DNA of 49,873 nt from Candidatus Bathyarchaeota archaeon (GTDB taxonomy: Archaea; Thermoproteota; Bathyarchaeia; TCS64). The stretch's first letter is position 1; each line of letters starts with the position of its first letter. A model generated the notes under the pieces. That model worked only from the letters and a program-made list of their open reading frames with translations, made no database searches and was not told the DNA's origin. The stretch lies in NCBI GenBank assembly GCA_002726865.1, contig PBSW01000058.1, positions 1 through 49,873 on the forward strand. Reading direction: 5' to 3'. Both the position numbers and the translations under genes were made by a program. Shown piece after piece: positions 31,833 through 41,630 of the stretch.

Positions 31833-33437
31833 TTGTCGAATGCTAAGGTGATAAGGTGCGGGAATCTTATAGACGGCACGGGAGCGCCGGCTCTGGAGGA
31901 TGCTGTCATCGTCATTGAGGGGTCCACTATCAAGACAGTTGGCATTGGATCAGACGTGAGCATACCTGAGGGCGCCCAAGTTATAGATGCCTCGGGCAAG
32001 ACTGTGGTTCCCGGCTTCATTGACTCCCACGTCCACTTCTTAGGGATAGGATATAAGATTGGCCACCTCCAGCTCAGCGAAGCTGAGTCGGTAGAAGAGA
32101 TAGTCGCAAACCTGGAAAAGTACATCGAATCCCGCGGTCTTCCTGAGGACAAGTGGATCCAAGGTAGAGGGTGGGATGACCAGAACCTCAATGAGAGAAG
32201 ATATCCCAATAGGTACGATCTTGACGCCGTCTCACCAGACAACCCAGTAGCCCTGACTCGGGTCTGCGGACACATGATTGTCCTCAACTCTCGGGGCCTT
32301 GAGGCCTGTGGGATCAGCAAGAACACCTCTAACCCGGAGGGCGGGGTCATCGACAAAGATGACCAAGGAGAGCCTACAGGGGTCCTCAGGGATGCTCGCA
32401 GACTAGTCACCCAAGTAATACCACTCCCCTCCTATGACGAGTTGAGACAAGGGCTCAGAGACGCCTCCATGCTCGCTCACAGCCTCGGCATTACCACGGT
32501 CCACGATGCAAGTCGCCCAGATGAGTCGGGATCCCACATGTCTACGGCACCCTATGTAGATGCAAGGGAGGAAGACGACCTCAGGATAAGAGCTCACGTG
32601 ATGACAGGATATCCTCAGGAAGTGAGCGGAGACCAGTGGCTCAGCTTCGGCACGCTGAAGATAGGGATCGATGGCTCCATGGGAGCCCAGACGGCCCTTC
32701 TCTATGAGCCCTATGAGAACGACCCCTCTACCACCGGGGTCTATGTGGGAGACAAAGAGAGAAATAGAAAACTAGTAGCGGAGGCCCATAAAAAGAAAGG
32801 GTTCATTGCTATCCACGCCATCGGGGACAGGGCCATCACCGAGGCCCTAAACCGGATCGAGGAGGTCCTCACCGCTGAGACAAGGAAAGACCACAGATAC
32901 CGGATCGAGCACTACGAGTACCCCATCAACGATGACATCAGACGGACTGTGGAGATGGGGGTGGTGGCCTCGATGCAACCTAACTTCGTGGGAGAGTGGG
33001 GCTGGCCCAATGGTATGTACGAGACCCGCCTCGGCAAGGAACGGAACCAGAGAACCAACCCCTACAACCGCCTCATGAACCTGGGCGTCCACGTATCCTT
33101 TGGCTCTGACGGCATGCCATTCCACGCCCTTTACGGCGTCTGGTCTGCGGTCAACCACCCGATAGCAAGGAATAAGATCACAGTCGAGGAGGCCATCCAG
33201 TGCTACACCCTTGAGGGAGCCTATGCGACCCGGGAGGAGCGTATCAAGGGCTCCATCGAACCTGGAAAGGTGGCGGACATCGCTATACTTGCATCGGACA
33301 TAACCGGCCCGGATTTCATATTGAGTACAACAGAACCAGAGGTGATTGAGCGGGCGAAGAAGGAACAGAAGGAGACCAAAGCCCACATGACCATCCTCAA
33401 TGGTGAGATCGTCTACCGCGCGCAAAAGTATCGATAA
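31833..33437 (+). CDS. YtcJ-type amidohydrolase (amidohydrolase 3 family)
   Basis: A 534-residue amidohydrolase of the YtcJ branch: VIRCGNLIDGTG, VVPGFIDSHVHFLGIG (metal HxH near residue 69), KIGIDGSMGAQTALLYEPY near 277-295, FIAIHAIGDRAI near 329 (His), RIEHYEYP near 355 (His), FGSDGMPFHALYGVW near 429 (Asp) and the tail IEPGKVADIAIL. This family includes N-substituted formamide deformylases and exoenzyme-like hydrolases of aryl or alkyl amides; the substrate is open. TTG at 31833. It is transcribed in the same direction as the aminopeptidase but with 180 nt between. Confidence 0.87.
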   Translation: MSNAKVIRCGNLIDGTGAPALEDAVIVIEGSTIKTVGIGSDVSIPEGAQVIDASGKTVVPGFIDSHVHFLGIGYKIGHLQLSEAESVEEIVANLEKYIESRGLPEDKWIQGRGWDDQNLNERRYPNRYDLDAVSPDNPVALTRVCGHMIVLNSRGLEACGISKNTSNPEGGVIDKDDQGEPTGVLRDARRLVTQVIPLPSYDELRQGLRDASMLAHSLGITTVHDASRPDESGSHMSTAPYVDAREEDDLRIRAHVMTGYPQEVSGDQWLSFGTLKIGIDGSMGAQTALLYEPYENDPSTTGVYVGDKERNRKLVAEAHKKKGFIAIHAIGDRAITEALNRIEEVLTAETRKDHRYRIEHYEYPINDDIRRTVEMGVVASMQPNFVGEWGWPNGMYETRLGKERNQRTNPYNRLMNLGVHVSFGSDGMPFHALYGVWSAVNHPIARNKITVEEAIQCYTLEGAYATREERIKGSIEPGKVADIAILASDITGPDFILSTTEPEVIERAKKEQKETKAHMTILNGEIVYRAQKYR

Positions 33438-33619
33438 ATAACGCAAGGAAAGAAAATAGAAACGCGCGCGTCTCTAAGGACTTTGAGGGGTAAGAAGGAG
33501 ACACATGGAACTAGAAGCCTGTAAAGATAGCTCTAGAGCATTTACTGGACGTAGGGCTCGCGCAGGTTAATCTCTCCAATCAATAATAAGCACCATCACC
33601 AATGGATCAGCGTTAAACT

Positions 33620-35110
33620 ATGAAGATTATGGCTGAAAAGGCTGAATTGACTGAGTTCAAGGTCCCCCTGATCCTCCTCGGCGTGTCCAAAGAGGCGAGA
33701 GAGGACTCTTTGATAGGGGGCATCCAAGGGCCCTTAGGAAAAATGATTAAGAATGTGATCTCCCTCGGTGACTTTACGGGAAAGAAGGGAGAGACATCCC
33801 TCATCTATACCCAGGGTGCCATCCCCGCTGATAGGGTGCTCCTAGTCGGGCTAGGGGAGGGGGAAAGGATCACAATAGAGGGCATGAGAAAAACTATAGG
33901 CAGTGTCTCTAGGAGAGTGAGAGATATGGGGGTCGAAAAGCTTGGAGTGAGCCTGCCTCATATTTCCCGAGGAGTCCTAGATAAATACGAGGTTGCCGAG
34001 ACCATCACGGAGGCCTTTGTCATGGGAAGCTATCAGAACATCCACTACCAGACCAAAGACTTGGACAAGTTTAAGGAGATCGAGGCACTCACGATATTCA
34101 GCCCTGATGCTGATCCCAGGGAGATTGATAAGAAGGCATCAAGTGGCAGTATAATCGGGGAGGCCGTGAACCTGTGCAGGACCCTCGCTTGGAGACCTGG
34201 GAACTATATAACCCCTACAAGGCTCGCTGAGGAAGCGGGGCGTCTAGAGGGCCTAGGAGTGAAGGTCACAGTCTTCAACAGGGCGGAGGCAGAAAAAATC
34301 GGCCTCGGCAGCTTTCTGGCGGTTGCCCAAGGCACAGAGGAGCCCCCAAAATTTATCATCATGGAGTATGGGGCCGAAAAGAAGGGCGACACTGTGGTCC
34401 TTATCGGGAAGGGGATTACATTTGACTCAGGGGGCATCAGCCTCAAACCGGGGAGAGGGATGGAGGCGATGAAAGGGGATATGACCGGGGGCGCCGTGGT
34501 CATCGCAGCAATGGAAGCCATCGCGAGGCTCGGAATTAACCTCCATGTGGTAGGCATTGTCCCCGCCACTGATAATATGCCCAGCGGCAAGGCGCTCCAT
34601 CCCGGAGACGTCGTCACCACCTATAGCGGTCAAACCTTCGAGGTTATCAGCACCGACGCCGAGGGCAGGATGATCCTCAATGATGCTCTCACCTACGCTG
34701 CTAAAAACTACGAGCCGGCAGCGATGTTCGATTTTGCCACGTTGACTGGATCAATTTCTATCGCCCTTGGAGAGCATGCCATAGGATACTTTGCCAACGA
34801 TGATACCGTGGCTGAGAGGATAGAGGAGGCTTCTAAAACCAGTGGGGAGAGGGTGTGGAGAATGCCACTATGGGAGGTTTACGACAAGCAACTTAAGAGC
34901 ACTGTTGCCGACTTTAAGAATACAGGGGGCAGGCCTGGGGGAGCCATCACCGCCGCCCGGTTCCTGAATAAGTTCGTGATGGACGTTCCGTGGGTGCACA
35001 TGGACATCGCCGGTGTCGACGGCCAGAAATCAAACGAAGGATATAATCCGAAGGGAAGTAAGGGCCCTGCCGTGAGGCTCATCTTGGACGTGATCAGGAA
35101 TTGGGGCTGA
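33620..35110 (+). CDS. pepA: Leucyl aminopeptidase (M17)
   Basis: A 496-residue cytosolic di-zinc aminopeptidase that removes N-terminal residues from peptides. Signature blocks: IGKGITFDSGGISLKPGRGM near 260-279 (metal Lys and Asp), KGDMTGGA near 283, VPATDNMPSGKALHPGDV near 313-330, STDAEGRMILNDAL near 340-353 (NTDAEGR type, with catalytic Arg), and GRPGGAITAARFL late. ATG at 33620; a second Met three codons on. It fits the peptide-degrading content of this window. Confidence 0.95.
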   Translation: MKIMAEKAELTEFKVPLILLGVSKEAREDSLIGGIQGPLGKMIKNVISLGDFTGKKGETSLIYTQGAIPADRVLLVGLGEGERITIEGMRKTIGSVSRRVRDMGVEKLGVSLPHISRGVLDKYEVAETITEAFVMGSYQNIHYQTKDLDKFKEIEALTIFSPDADPREIDKKASSGSIIGEAVNLCRTLAWRPGNYITPTRLAEEAGRLEGLGVKVTVFNRAEAEKIGLGSFLAVAQGTEEPPKFIIMEYGAEKKGDTVVLIGKGITFDSGGISLKPGRGMEAMKGDMTGGAVVIAAMEAIARLGINLHVVGIVPATDNMPSGKALHPGDVVTTYSGQTFEVISTDAEGRMILNDALTYAAKNYEPAAMFDFATLTGSISIALGEHAIGYFANDDTVAERIEEASKTSGERVWRMPLWEVYDKQLKSTVADFKNTGGRPGGAITAARFLNKFVMDVPWVHMDIAGVDGQKSNEGYNPKGSKGPAVRLILDVIRNWG

Positions 35111-35146
35111 AAAACCCCGTTTTATTTAGGCTAAGACAGACTTGGC

Positions 35147-35920
35147 TTATTTCTCAGCGGCTCTATGCTCCTCTGCATTGTCCCGGGGCCGGTATCCTAT
35201 AACATCCTTGCACCGGTCGATTCCCCAGAATCTCCACTTGTTGTCGGAGACCCCATAAAAGACCCCGAAGCCGATGTCCCGCTCAAGGCTCTTCCTAACC
35301 TGCTGGGCGAGATCCCTGTGGCTCTGCCAAGTGGCGTAGAACCTAACTGCTCCGAAAGGGTTGTCAATGGGACGAAGACTGCCAATCCTGAGGCAGGAAA
35401 CAGATAGCCCGTGCTCCTCGCTATGAAACCTGCCTAGGGCCTCTCCGTACGCCTTGCTAACCCCATAGTGGCTGTCAGGCCTGATAAGAGACTCGTGGGT
35501 GATCAGTGGGATTGCCTCGGCGTCCACTTTGTCGTACTCCCCTTTCACGATGTGACTGTACGGGGGGTCATTCTCGTAGAGACCCGTGACGTGGTTGGAG
35601 CTCGCGAAGACGACCCTCCTCACGCCGCTGTCGACACAGGCTTGATATACGTTACGAGTACCCATAATGTTGTTTTTGAGGGCGGACTCCCAAGGGGTAG
35701 CGACGGAGCCGTTGGCGGCTAAATGGACCACGGCATCCTGCCCCTCGAACGCTGGGAGTATAGCTTCATAGTCATAGATATCCGCTTGGAAGTGGCGGAC
35801 CCCATCCATATGCCTCCTAGCGATGCCCGTCACCTCGTGGTCTCGCCTAAGGTCCGCTAGGATGATCCCGCCGATGAGGCCTGTAATCCCTGTTATGAGG
35901 ACCCTTTTCACGCCTGCCAA
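35147..35920 (-). CDS. NAD-dependent epimerase/dehydratase (uronate-dehydrogenase-like SDR)
   Basis: A 257-residue extended SDR: VLITGITGLIGGIILADLR (glycine-rich NAD loop), VVHLAANGSVATPWE near 64-78, FASSNHVTGLYEND, and the catalytic SHYGVSKAYGEALGRF (Y-x3-K, near 152-167). Length and the SNHVTG/PIDNPFG segments resemble uronate dehydrogenases, which oxidise hexuronic acids. It starts inside the end of the MBL gene (overlap of 13 nt), so the two form an operon. ATG or its variant at 35920. Confidence 0.85.
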   Translation of the reverse strand: MAGVKRVLITGITGLIGGIILADLRRDHEVTGIARRHMDGVRHFQADIYDYEAILPAFEGQDAVVHLAANGSVATPWESALKNNIMGTRNVYQACVDSGVRRVVFASSNHVTGLYENDPPYSHIVKGEYDKVDAEAIPLITHESLIRPDSHYGVSKAYGEALGRFHSEEHGLSVSCLRIGSLRPIDNPFGAVRFYATWQSHRDLAQQVRKSLERDIGFGVFYGVSDNKWRFWGIDRCKDVIGYRPRDNAEEHRAAEK

Positions 35921-36792
35921 TGGGTTCGACCTCCCATCATCTCCTGCATGACATCTCCCTCGGCCTCGAGGGATTCAAGAATACACCCAATCGTAAAAGG
36001 ATGGGACACCCCCACGGCTTCGTGAAGCTCCCTGATGCTCATGAGATCGTTGGATTCTCTTAAGGCATTTAAAACCGCGGTCCTCAGATCCTTAACGGCT
36101 TTGATGCTCTCCTCAACTTGACGTCTCGTATCTTCCCCCCTGAGCACCTCTTTTCTGGAGGGGGGAAATGGATGACCATTCACGATGGTCTTGATGGGTT
36201 CTCCAAGGAGTCGTTTCATCGAGGCGATGTATGCTCTTGTGTCATGGAAGATCAGGGGGCGCCTCTCTCCCCTCCCCTGAATACTGTCCCCTGCAATGTA
36301 CAGACCGAGTCCAGGTTCGACGATACAGCACGAGCCCGCGGAATGACCTGGTGTGTGGACGACCTCCAGAACCCTCCCGTCGAAGGATATCCTAGATCCA
36401 TCCGTAAATACGATCTCAGGTTCAACAGCGTCGAGGCCTGCCATGTTTCCCGAGGGTATTCCGGGAAATCTAGTTGTGAGGTCCTGTGTCACCTTCTCCG
36501 GGTCAGCCAGGTAGGCTTCCCCATTGACGTGTACAGCTACTTTGCAACTCGTCTCTTTCTTTATCTGGGCAGCCCCGGCGCAATGGTCCCAGTGCGTATG
36601 GGTGAGGATAAGAAGGGAAATCTCCTGAGGGTCCCTCCCTAGGGTCCTTATGGCGGGGTATATTGATGCCTCTGGGGACTCCACCCTACCTGCATCCACT
36701 AGGGTCAGACTCTCACCTACGATGAGGACCGAGCTCACGAAATAGGTGCTATGAGGATTCTTGATTAGGTGTATCCCGTCTTCTATCTCCAA
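35908..36792 (-). CDS. MBL-fold hydrolase with a C-terminal winged-helix-like domain
   Basis: A 294-residue metallo-beta-lactamase-fold protein of LACTB2/glyoxalase-II-like type: LILTHTHWDHCAGAAQIK with the full zinc motif near 60-77, VVHTPGHSAGSCCIV near 139-153 (His), YIAGDSIQG near 160 (bridging Asp), TIVNGHPFP near 205 (last His). After about residue 225 a helical region SIRELHEAVGVSHPFTIG looks like a winged helix, typical of this group. Upstream partner of the SDR gene, overlapping it. Confidence 0.85.
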   Translation of the reverse strand: MEIEDGIHLIKNPHSTYFVSSVLIVGESLTLVDAGRVESPEASIYPAIRTLGRDPQEISLLILTHTHWDHCAGAAQIKKETSCKVAVHVNGEAYLADPEKVTQDLTTRFPGIPSGNMAGLDAVEPEIVFTDGSRISFDGRVLEVVHTPGHSAGSCCIVEPGLGLYIAGDSIQGRGERRPLIFHDTRAYIASMKRLLGEPIKTIVNGHPFPPSRKEVLRGEDTRRQVEESIKAVKDLRTAVLNALRESNDLMSIRELHEAVGVSHPFTIGCILESLEAEGDVMQEMMGGRTHWQA

Positions 36793-37201
36793 GGGTCATC
36801 GCCGTTGCAAGCAGTTCTATACATAGCTGGACAGAGGGGTCAATTTAAGGATGAGACTCACCCGGAGATTACTGGTTGATGAATGCCCGTCGTCGCGCCC
36901 GTAACGGATAAACTGCAACGTATAAACAAGACTTTGTGGAATAGACACAGCGAGACTCAAAGCATCAAGATCAGCTTCTTGTTTATCTATTGCACCATCT
37001 CATCGAAGGACTTTGTCTTTATAAGGAAATGATCTAATTGATCAATCTTGATGAAATGGGTCTTTATGTACATAGGTATGTAAATATAACATCGGATTAA
37101 TTCAGGATTTAACAAAAACAGTTGAGGTGGATCCGTTGAATTGCAGAAAATTTTCTAAGAACATGTTTTATCAGACCAACGTCCTCTGGCAAAGGATCTA
37201 G
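36793..37201. other. Divergent A/T-rich spacer with a palindrome
   Basis: No gene seen. A 10-bp palindrome, ATTGATCAAT, lies at 37037-37046, and TATA-like sequence (TATGTAAATATAAC) near 37078-37091, about 110 nt before the M20 gene. Confidence 0.35.
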
Positions 37202-38326
37202 TTGACGGTTATAGATATCGCGAAATCTCTCATCTCGTTTGATACTTCGGGGCCACCGGCAAAGGAAATGCCTCTAGCCAAGTGGATAAGGGACTTCCTC
37301 ATGGACCTCAGTGTGGATGTTGAGCTCCAGGAAGTCGAGAAGGACAGGGCCAACGTCATAGCAAAAATCGGGGAGGGGGCAGGACCAGGCCTGATCCTGT
37401 CAGGGCACATAGATACTGTGCTTGCTGGGGATCCAGCACTATGGAGCGTTTCAGGGCCATTCGAGCCCGTTGTAAGGGATGGTAGGGTCTACGGCCGGGG
37501 GGCTAGTGATATGAAGGGGCCTTGTGCGTCCATGATCCAAGCTGCAAAGGAGATCAGGAAGGAGGGCCTCAAAAGGCAACTCACCCTAGTCTTCACGGCG
37601 GGGGAGGACACCGGGGGTTGGTTCGTAGACCGAGTACTGAAAGAGGGAAAAGTGACTAAGGAGGAGGCCCGCTTCGGTGTAGTGGGGGAGCCCACTATGC
37701 TGAAAGTGGGCCGCACCCATAAAGGGTATGCCTACGCCTCGTTGGTGGTGAACGGCAAGGCGGCTCACAGCAGCAGACCTGAAACGGGGATCAATGCGAT
37801 CACAAGGGGAGCGGAGGTCCTCCGAGGCATCTCAGAGCTCCAAGACGAGCTCAACGGGAGCCCTCATCCCCTCATGGGTCCATCCACCATTAAGCCCACA
37901 CTCATTAAGGGAGGCATCAAATCAAACATCATCCCAAACCGCTGCGAGATCACATTGAATGCTCGACTCATACCTGCCCATGCAGATGTGCATACTATCA
38001 AAGGCTGGTTGAGGAGGCTAATTGGGGGGAGTGATAAAGGTTACGAGGGCTCGGTGGAGGTAACCGTACCTAAGGTCAGGAATCCCCTGGATATTCCTGG
38101 GAACAGCGAGATCGTAAAGCTTCTTACAAGAGTCCTGGGATCCGAGCCCGTCGGGGTGTCATATTTTTCCGAGGCAGGAGACTATACCGAGGCGGGGATA
38201 CCGACAGTGTTATGTGGCCCAGGCAGCATTGATCAGGGCCACACCGCTAACGAGTTCATAGCGATAGACCAGCTAAAGAAGGGCGTGAAGGTGTATAAGA
38301 GGATAATTGAGGAGATCTGCCTATAA
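37202..38326 (+). CDS. M20-family peptidase/deacylase (ArgE/DapE-like)
   Basis: A 374-residue di-zinc amidohydrolase: LSGHIDTVLAGD near 64-75 (metal His, catalytic Asp), GRGASDMKGPCASM near 97-110 (bridging Asp), FTAGEDTGGW near 129-138, GEPTMLKVGRTHKG near 161-174, the dimerisation segment NGKAAHSSRPETGINA, and CGPGSIDQGHTANEF late (last metal His). The usual Glu-Glu pair reads Glu-Asp here, a conservative change at the metal ligand. Start TTG at 37202. Substrate is an N-acyl amino acid or a peptide. Confidence 0.87.
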   Translation: MTVIDIAKSLISFDTSGPPAKEMPLAKWIRDFLMDLSVDVELQEVEKDRANVIAKIGEGAGPGLILSGHIDTVLAGDPALWSVSGPFEPVVRDGRVYGRGASDMKGPCASMIQAAKEIRKEGLKRQLTLVFTAGEDTGGWFVDRVLKEGKVTKEEARFGVVGEPTMLKVGRTHKGYAYASLVVNGKAAHSSRPETGINAITRGAEVLRGISELQDELNGSPHPLMGPSTIKPTLIKGGIKSNIIPNRCEITLNARLIPAHADVHTIKGWLRRLIGGSDKGYEGSVEVTVPKVRNPLDIPGNSEIVKLLTRVLGSEPVGVSYFSEAGDYTEAGIPTVLCGPGSIDQGHTANEFIAIDQLKKGVKVYKRIIEEICL

Positions 38327-38589
38327 ACTGTAGAACATGAGGCCATAAAAAAATCTATTTCCTAGTTTGACATAAAATAAGTTCTTCATGTCGTTTTACT
38401 GGCTATAATATATGGCGCGCGCTCTTTAGTTTCCTCGTAGCAGGTGTCACCATCTCTAAGGGACGTAGGCAAGGGATACTAGAAACAGGTATCACTTCAA
38501 GCGGAATCGGGTTTAAAAATTGGTAAATAATGAGACGCAAAGAGGTCATAAGTTAGCTCTGCATACCTGAGGCCATCATCAAGAACCAG
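38327..38589. other. Convergent spacer between the M20 gene and hisI
   Basis: No gene. TATA-like TATAATATAT at 38405-38414 directly abuts GCGCGCGC at 38415-38422; meaning unknown. Confidence 0.3.
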
Positions 38590-38925
38590 CTATCTCGCAG
38601 TGACTTTCTTGTGGAAGCAGCTCCTTTCCCTGAGGTGGCACGCAGGCCCCTTTTGATCCACGAGGTAGATGACGGCGTCGTTATCGCAGTCCGTCAAAAT
38701 TTCAGTTATCCTCTGCACGTTACCGCTCGTCTCCCCCTTTTTCATAACCCTGCTGTGGCTCCTTCGATAGTAGTGGGCCCAGCCCGTCTCCTGGCTCATC
38801 TTCAGGGCCTTTTGGTCAATATATGCCAGGGTGAGGACTTCGAGAGTGCCTGCGTCCTGGGCGATTACCGGGATCAACCCCCCCATCTTTTCCCAGTTAA
38901 GGTCTCCGATGTTCACGTCCTTCAT
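38590..38925 (-). CDS. hisI: Phosphoribosyl-AMP cyclohydrolase
   Basis: Opens the purine ring of PR-AMP in histidine synthesis. A 111-residue stand-alone form: [39 protein letters not shown] near 53-71, [13 protein letters not shown] near 78, and [15 protein letters not shown] near 94-108. The zinc cysteines and histidines are present. It lacks the HisE (pyrophosphohydrolase) domain found fused in many bacteria. Last gene of the his operon, its ATG overlapping the hisF stop by 4 nt. Confidence 0.95.
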   Translation of the reverse strand: MKDVNIGDLNWEKMGGLIPVIAQDAGTLEVLTLAYIDQKALKMSQETGWAHYYRRSHSRVMKKGETSGNVQRITEILTDCDNDAVIYLVDQKGPACHLRERSCFHKKVTAR

Positions 38926-39722
38926 TTCCTGATCTCCACGCCCTCTGTCCGGAGATACTCCTTAACGACGGGAACGGGGTAGTTCCCATAGTGGAACACA
39001 GATGCGGCGAGAGCTGCGTCTGCTTTTCCCTCGATGAATGCCTTTAGGAAGTGTCTCGGATCCCCTGCTCCGCCGCTGGCCACAATAGGAACCCCAACGG
39101 TACAAGACAGCTCATTATAGAGGATGTTATCAAAGCCAGTCTTGGTGCCATCTCTGTCCATGCTTGTAACTAGGAGCTCCCCAGCACCTAGGTCCTCGGC
39201 CCTGACGGCCCATCTCAGGGCGTCCATTCCCGTCGCCTTCCTTCCTCCGTAGGTATATACCTCAAACCAGCAGGGGCCCTCTGGGGTCTGAACCATAGTC
39301 TGGTCCCCCCTTTCCTCATATCTCCTCCTGACGTCAATGGCAACCACTGTGCACTGGGAACCAAAGAGCTCAGATATCTCGGTGATCTGTTCTGGGTGCT
39401 CCACTGCAGCGGTGTTCAGGCTGGTCTTGTCGGCCCCGTTCCTCAAGATATCCCGGACGTCCTCCTTAGTCCTAATTCCGCCCCCTACGGTGAAGGGGAT
39501 ATCAAGCTCCGTAGCGACAGACCTGACGAGCCTGCTTAGGGTGCCTCTCCCCTCTGTGGAGGCGGCGATGTCCAAGAACACTAGCTCATCAGCGCCGTCT
39601 CTGTTGTAGAGTTTGGCTAACTCCACTGGGTCCCCGGCGTCTTTCAGATCTATGAAATGGGTCCCTTTGACGACCCTTCCCTCCTTTACATCGAGGCAGG
39701 GGATGATGCGCTTAGCTAACAT
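38922..39722 (-). CDS. hisF: Imidazole glycerol phosphate synthase, cyclase subunit
   Basis: TIM barrel that uses ammonia from HisH to make IGP and [25 protein letters not shown] start with the catalytic Asp near residue 11, [41 protein letters not shown], the second catalytic Asp in [13 protein letters not shown] near 180, and [10 protein letters not shown]. Length 266 is normal. Gap to hisA is 3 nt. Confidence 0.97.
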   Translation of the reverse strand: MLAKRIIPCLDVKEGRVVKGTHFIDLKDAGDPVELAKLYNRDGADELVFLDIAASTEGRGTLSRLVRSVATELDIPFTVGGGIRTKEDVRDILRNGADKTSLNTAAVEHPEQITEISELFGSQCTVVAIDVRRRYEERGDQTMVQTPEGPCWFEVYTYGGRKATGMDALRWAVRAEDLGAGELLVTSMDRDGTKTGFDNILYNELSCTVGVPIVASGGAGDPRHFLKAFIEGKADAALAASVFHYGNYPVPVVKEYLRTEGVEIRK

Positions 39723-39725
39723 CCT

Positions 39726-40442
39726 TTAGGCCTCCACGCAGCGGATAGCCTCCGGCAGGGTGAAGACCCCCTCGTAGAGGGCCTTTCCCACCACTATGGC
39801 CTTCACACCGGTTCCTAGTAGCGTGCCTATATCTCCAAGGGATCCTACACCCCCTGAGGCGATAATGGACGCGTGTCTGGATACTTTGGAATATGTCTCT
39901 GTGTCAGGGCCCTCTAAGGTCCCGTCCCGACTGGTGTCAGTTATCAGGAACCATCTTAATCCGAGGCTGATAAAATCCCTAAGGGCATCACAGAGGGGCT
40001 TACCGGTGGACTCCTTCCACCCTTTGTCAAGGACTATGCCTTGCTTGTGGTCAAGGGCGATCACGATCCTGTCCTTCCCATTTTCCTCACAGAGACCAGA
40101 TACAAGTTCGGGGGACTTAATGGCCAAGGAGCCAAGGATTATCCTGTCCACGCCCTTTCCCAATAGGGTTTGCGCAGATTCTAGACTTCTTATCCCTCCC
40201 CCTACCTGAATGGGGATCGAGAGGTCGTTGACGATCTCTTGAACCAAACCGCTGTTATCGCCTCGACCTAGAGTCGCGTCAAGATCTATTACGTGGAGAT
40301 ATTCGGCTCCCTCTTCCACCCAGTGCCGAGCCACGTCCAGAGGGGATCTCGAGTTTCCATAGTTGATCCTGGATTCCTCATCTCCTTGAGTAAGGCGTAC
40401 GACCTGGCCGTCCATGATGTCGATAGCAGGTATCACCATCAT
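39726..40442 (-). CDS. hisA: ProFAR isomerase
   Basis: Amadori isomerase of histidine synthesis, a TIM barrel. Begins VIPAIDIMDGQVVRL with the catalytic Asp, then YLHVIDLDATLGRGDN, IQVGGGIRS, the second Asp in TDTSRDGTLEGPD, and ASGGVGSLGDIG. The frame is open to 40544, but those extra codons lie inside hisH; the ATG at 40442 overlaps the hisH stop (ATGA) and gives a normal 238 residues. Confidence 0.96.
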   Translation of the reverse strand: MMVIPAIDIMDGQVVRLTQGDEESRINYGNSRSPLDVARHWVEEGAEYLHVIDLDATLGRGDNSGLVQEIVNDLSIPIQVGGGIRSLESAQTLLGKGVDRIILGSLAIKSPELVSGLCEENGKDRIVIALDHKQGIVLDKGWKESTGKPLCDALRDFISLGLRWFLITDTSRDGTLEGPDTETYSKVSRHASIIASGGVGSLGDIGTLLGTGVKAIVVGKALYEGVFTLPEAIRCVEA

Positions 40443-41053
40443 CGCCTTCGCCTCTTGACTATATCTGCAAAGTTGCTGAGAAGCACGGCCCCCGCTTTCC
40501 CAGATTTCTCGGGGTGAAATTGGCAACCGTAGAGGGGGCCGCACTCCACCATAGAGGTAAAGTTCCCATTATATTCCGTGACAGCCAGAGTAACGTCACC
40601 CTCCGCGGGCTCCGGATAGTAGCTGTGCACGAAGTAAAAATATTGACCATCGGGTATCCCCTCGAGAAGGGGGCTCTTTTTTGCGGCCTTGATGGTGTTC
40701 CATCCCATGTGGGGAACCTTAAGTGCCCCCTGGAACCGCCTAACCCATCCCTTCAGGAGGCCGAGGCCCTTCTTAGGGCTCTCTTCGCTCCCCTCGAACA
40801 GGAGTTGCATTCCTAAACAGCTCCCCAGTATTGGTATATTTTCCTCCAGGGCCCTCTGGAGGGCCCCCGCGAAGAACTTAAGCTTAATTGATGCTGGTCC
40901 GAAATTCCCCACCCCAGGGAGAACGATTGCATTTGCAGAGGCTATTTCTTCAGGTTCCCTAGTGACTTTGACCTTAAGACCTGCCCTTTCAAGGGCGTTA
41001 GACATGCTGAAAAGGTTCCCTACGCCGTAATCCAAGACCGCCACCTTGGCCAT
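40439..41053 (-). CDS. hisH: Imidazole glycerol phosphate synthase, glutaminase subunit
   Basis: Class I glutamine amidotransferase supplying ammonia to HisF. VAVLDYGVGNLFSMSNAL start, oxyanion region PGVGNFGPA, nucleophile Cys in GSCLGMQLLFEGS near 79-91, and the His/Glu pair in CQFHPEKSG near 180. 204 residues. Its ATG shares one base with the hisB stop, so coupling is tight. Confidence 0.97.
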   Translation of the reverse strand: MAKVAVLDYGVGNLFSMSNALERAGLKVKVTREPEEIASANAIVLPGVGNFGPASIKLKFFAGALQRALEENIPILGSCLGMQLLFEGSEESPKKGLGLLKGWVRRFQGALKVPHMGWNTIKAAKKSPLLEGIPDGQYFYFVHSYYPEPAEGDVTLAVTEYNGNFTSMVECGPLYGCQFHPEKSGKAGAVLLSNFADIVKRRRR

Positions 41054-41628
41054 TATATGACTCCTTTGCTGCTGGGGACGCCTTTCCTTCGGAGGTCAAC
41101 TGAGACGGCCTGCCGGAGGCTCAGAGCAAAGGCCTTGAATGCTGCCTCAGCCTTGTGGTGGTCATTCCGACCGTAGTCCACCTTTAAATGAATGTTGGCA
41201 CACATGCTGGTCGCCAAGGTCTCAAAGAAGTGGGTAAGGTCCTCTGATGCAGTGTCCTCCACCTTGGCTCCTTTGAAGCATAGATCTACCACGGCGTAAG
41301 GGCGGCCACCAATATCTAAGGCACAGGATCCAATAGAGCAGTCCATAGGAACAAGAGCGTAGCCAAAACGGGCTATTCCCTTCCCGTCTCCCAGGGCTTC
41401 CTTGATCGCGGACCCGATGCCTATCCCGACGTCCTCGACGATATGATGATAAAGGTCTCCATGGGCCTCCACCCTCAAGTCAATTAAACTGTGGGTCGCT
41501 AGGCTCCCTAGCATATGATTGAAAAAGGCGAGGGGGGTCTCTATCTTCCCCTCCCCAATGCCATCCAGATTGAGCCCGACTGATACAATCGTCTCGCTGG
41601 TCTCTCGCCTAAACTCTTGTCTCCTCAT
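41053..41628 (-). CDS. hisB: Imidazoleglycerol-phosphate dehydratase
   Basis: Manganese enzyme making imidazole acetol phosphate. Seen: RRQEFRRETSETIVSVGLNL, FFNHMLGSLATHSLIDL (metal His), DLYHHIVEDVGIGIGSA (HHxxED metal site), MDCSIGSCALDIGGRPY, and HLKVDYGRNDHHKAEAAFKA (second HHxxE). 191 residues, a monofunctional form with no phosphatase domain. ATG 2 nt after the HAD gene's stop. Confidence 0.97.
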   Translation of the reverse strand: MRRQEFRRETSETIVSVGLNLDGIGEGKIETPLAFFNHMLGSLATHSLIDLRVEAHGDLYHHIVEDVGIGIGSAIKEALGDGKGIARFGYALVPMDCSIGSCALDIGGRPYAVVDLCFKGAKVEDTASEDLTHFFETLATSMCANIHLKVDYGRNDHHKAEAAFKAFALSLRQAVSVDLRRKGVPSSKGVI

Positions 41629-41630
41629 TT

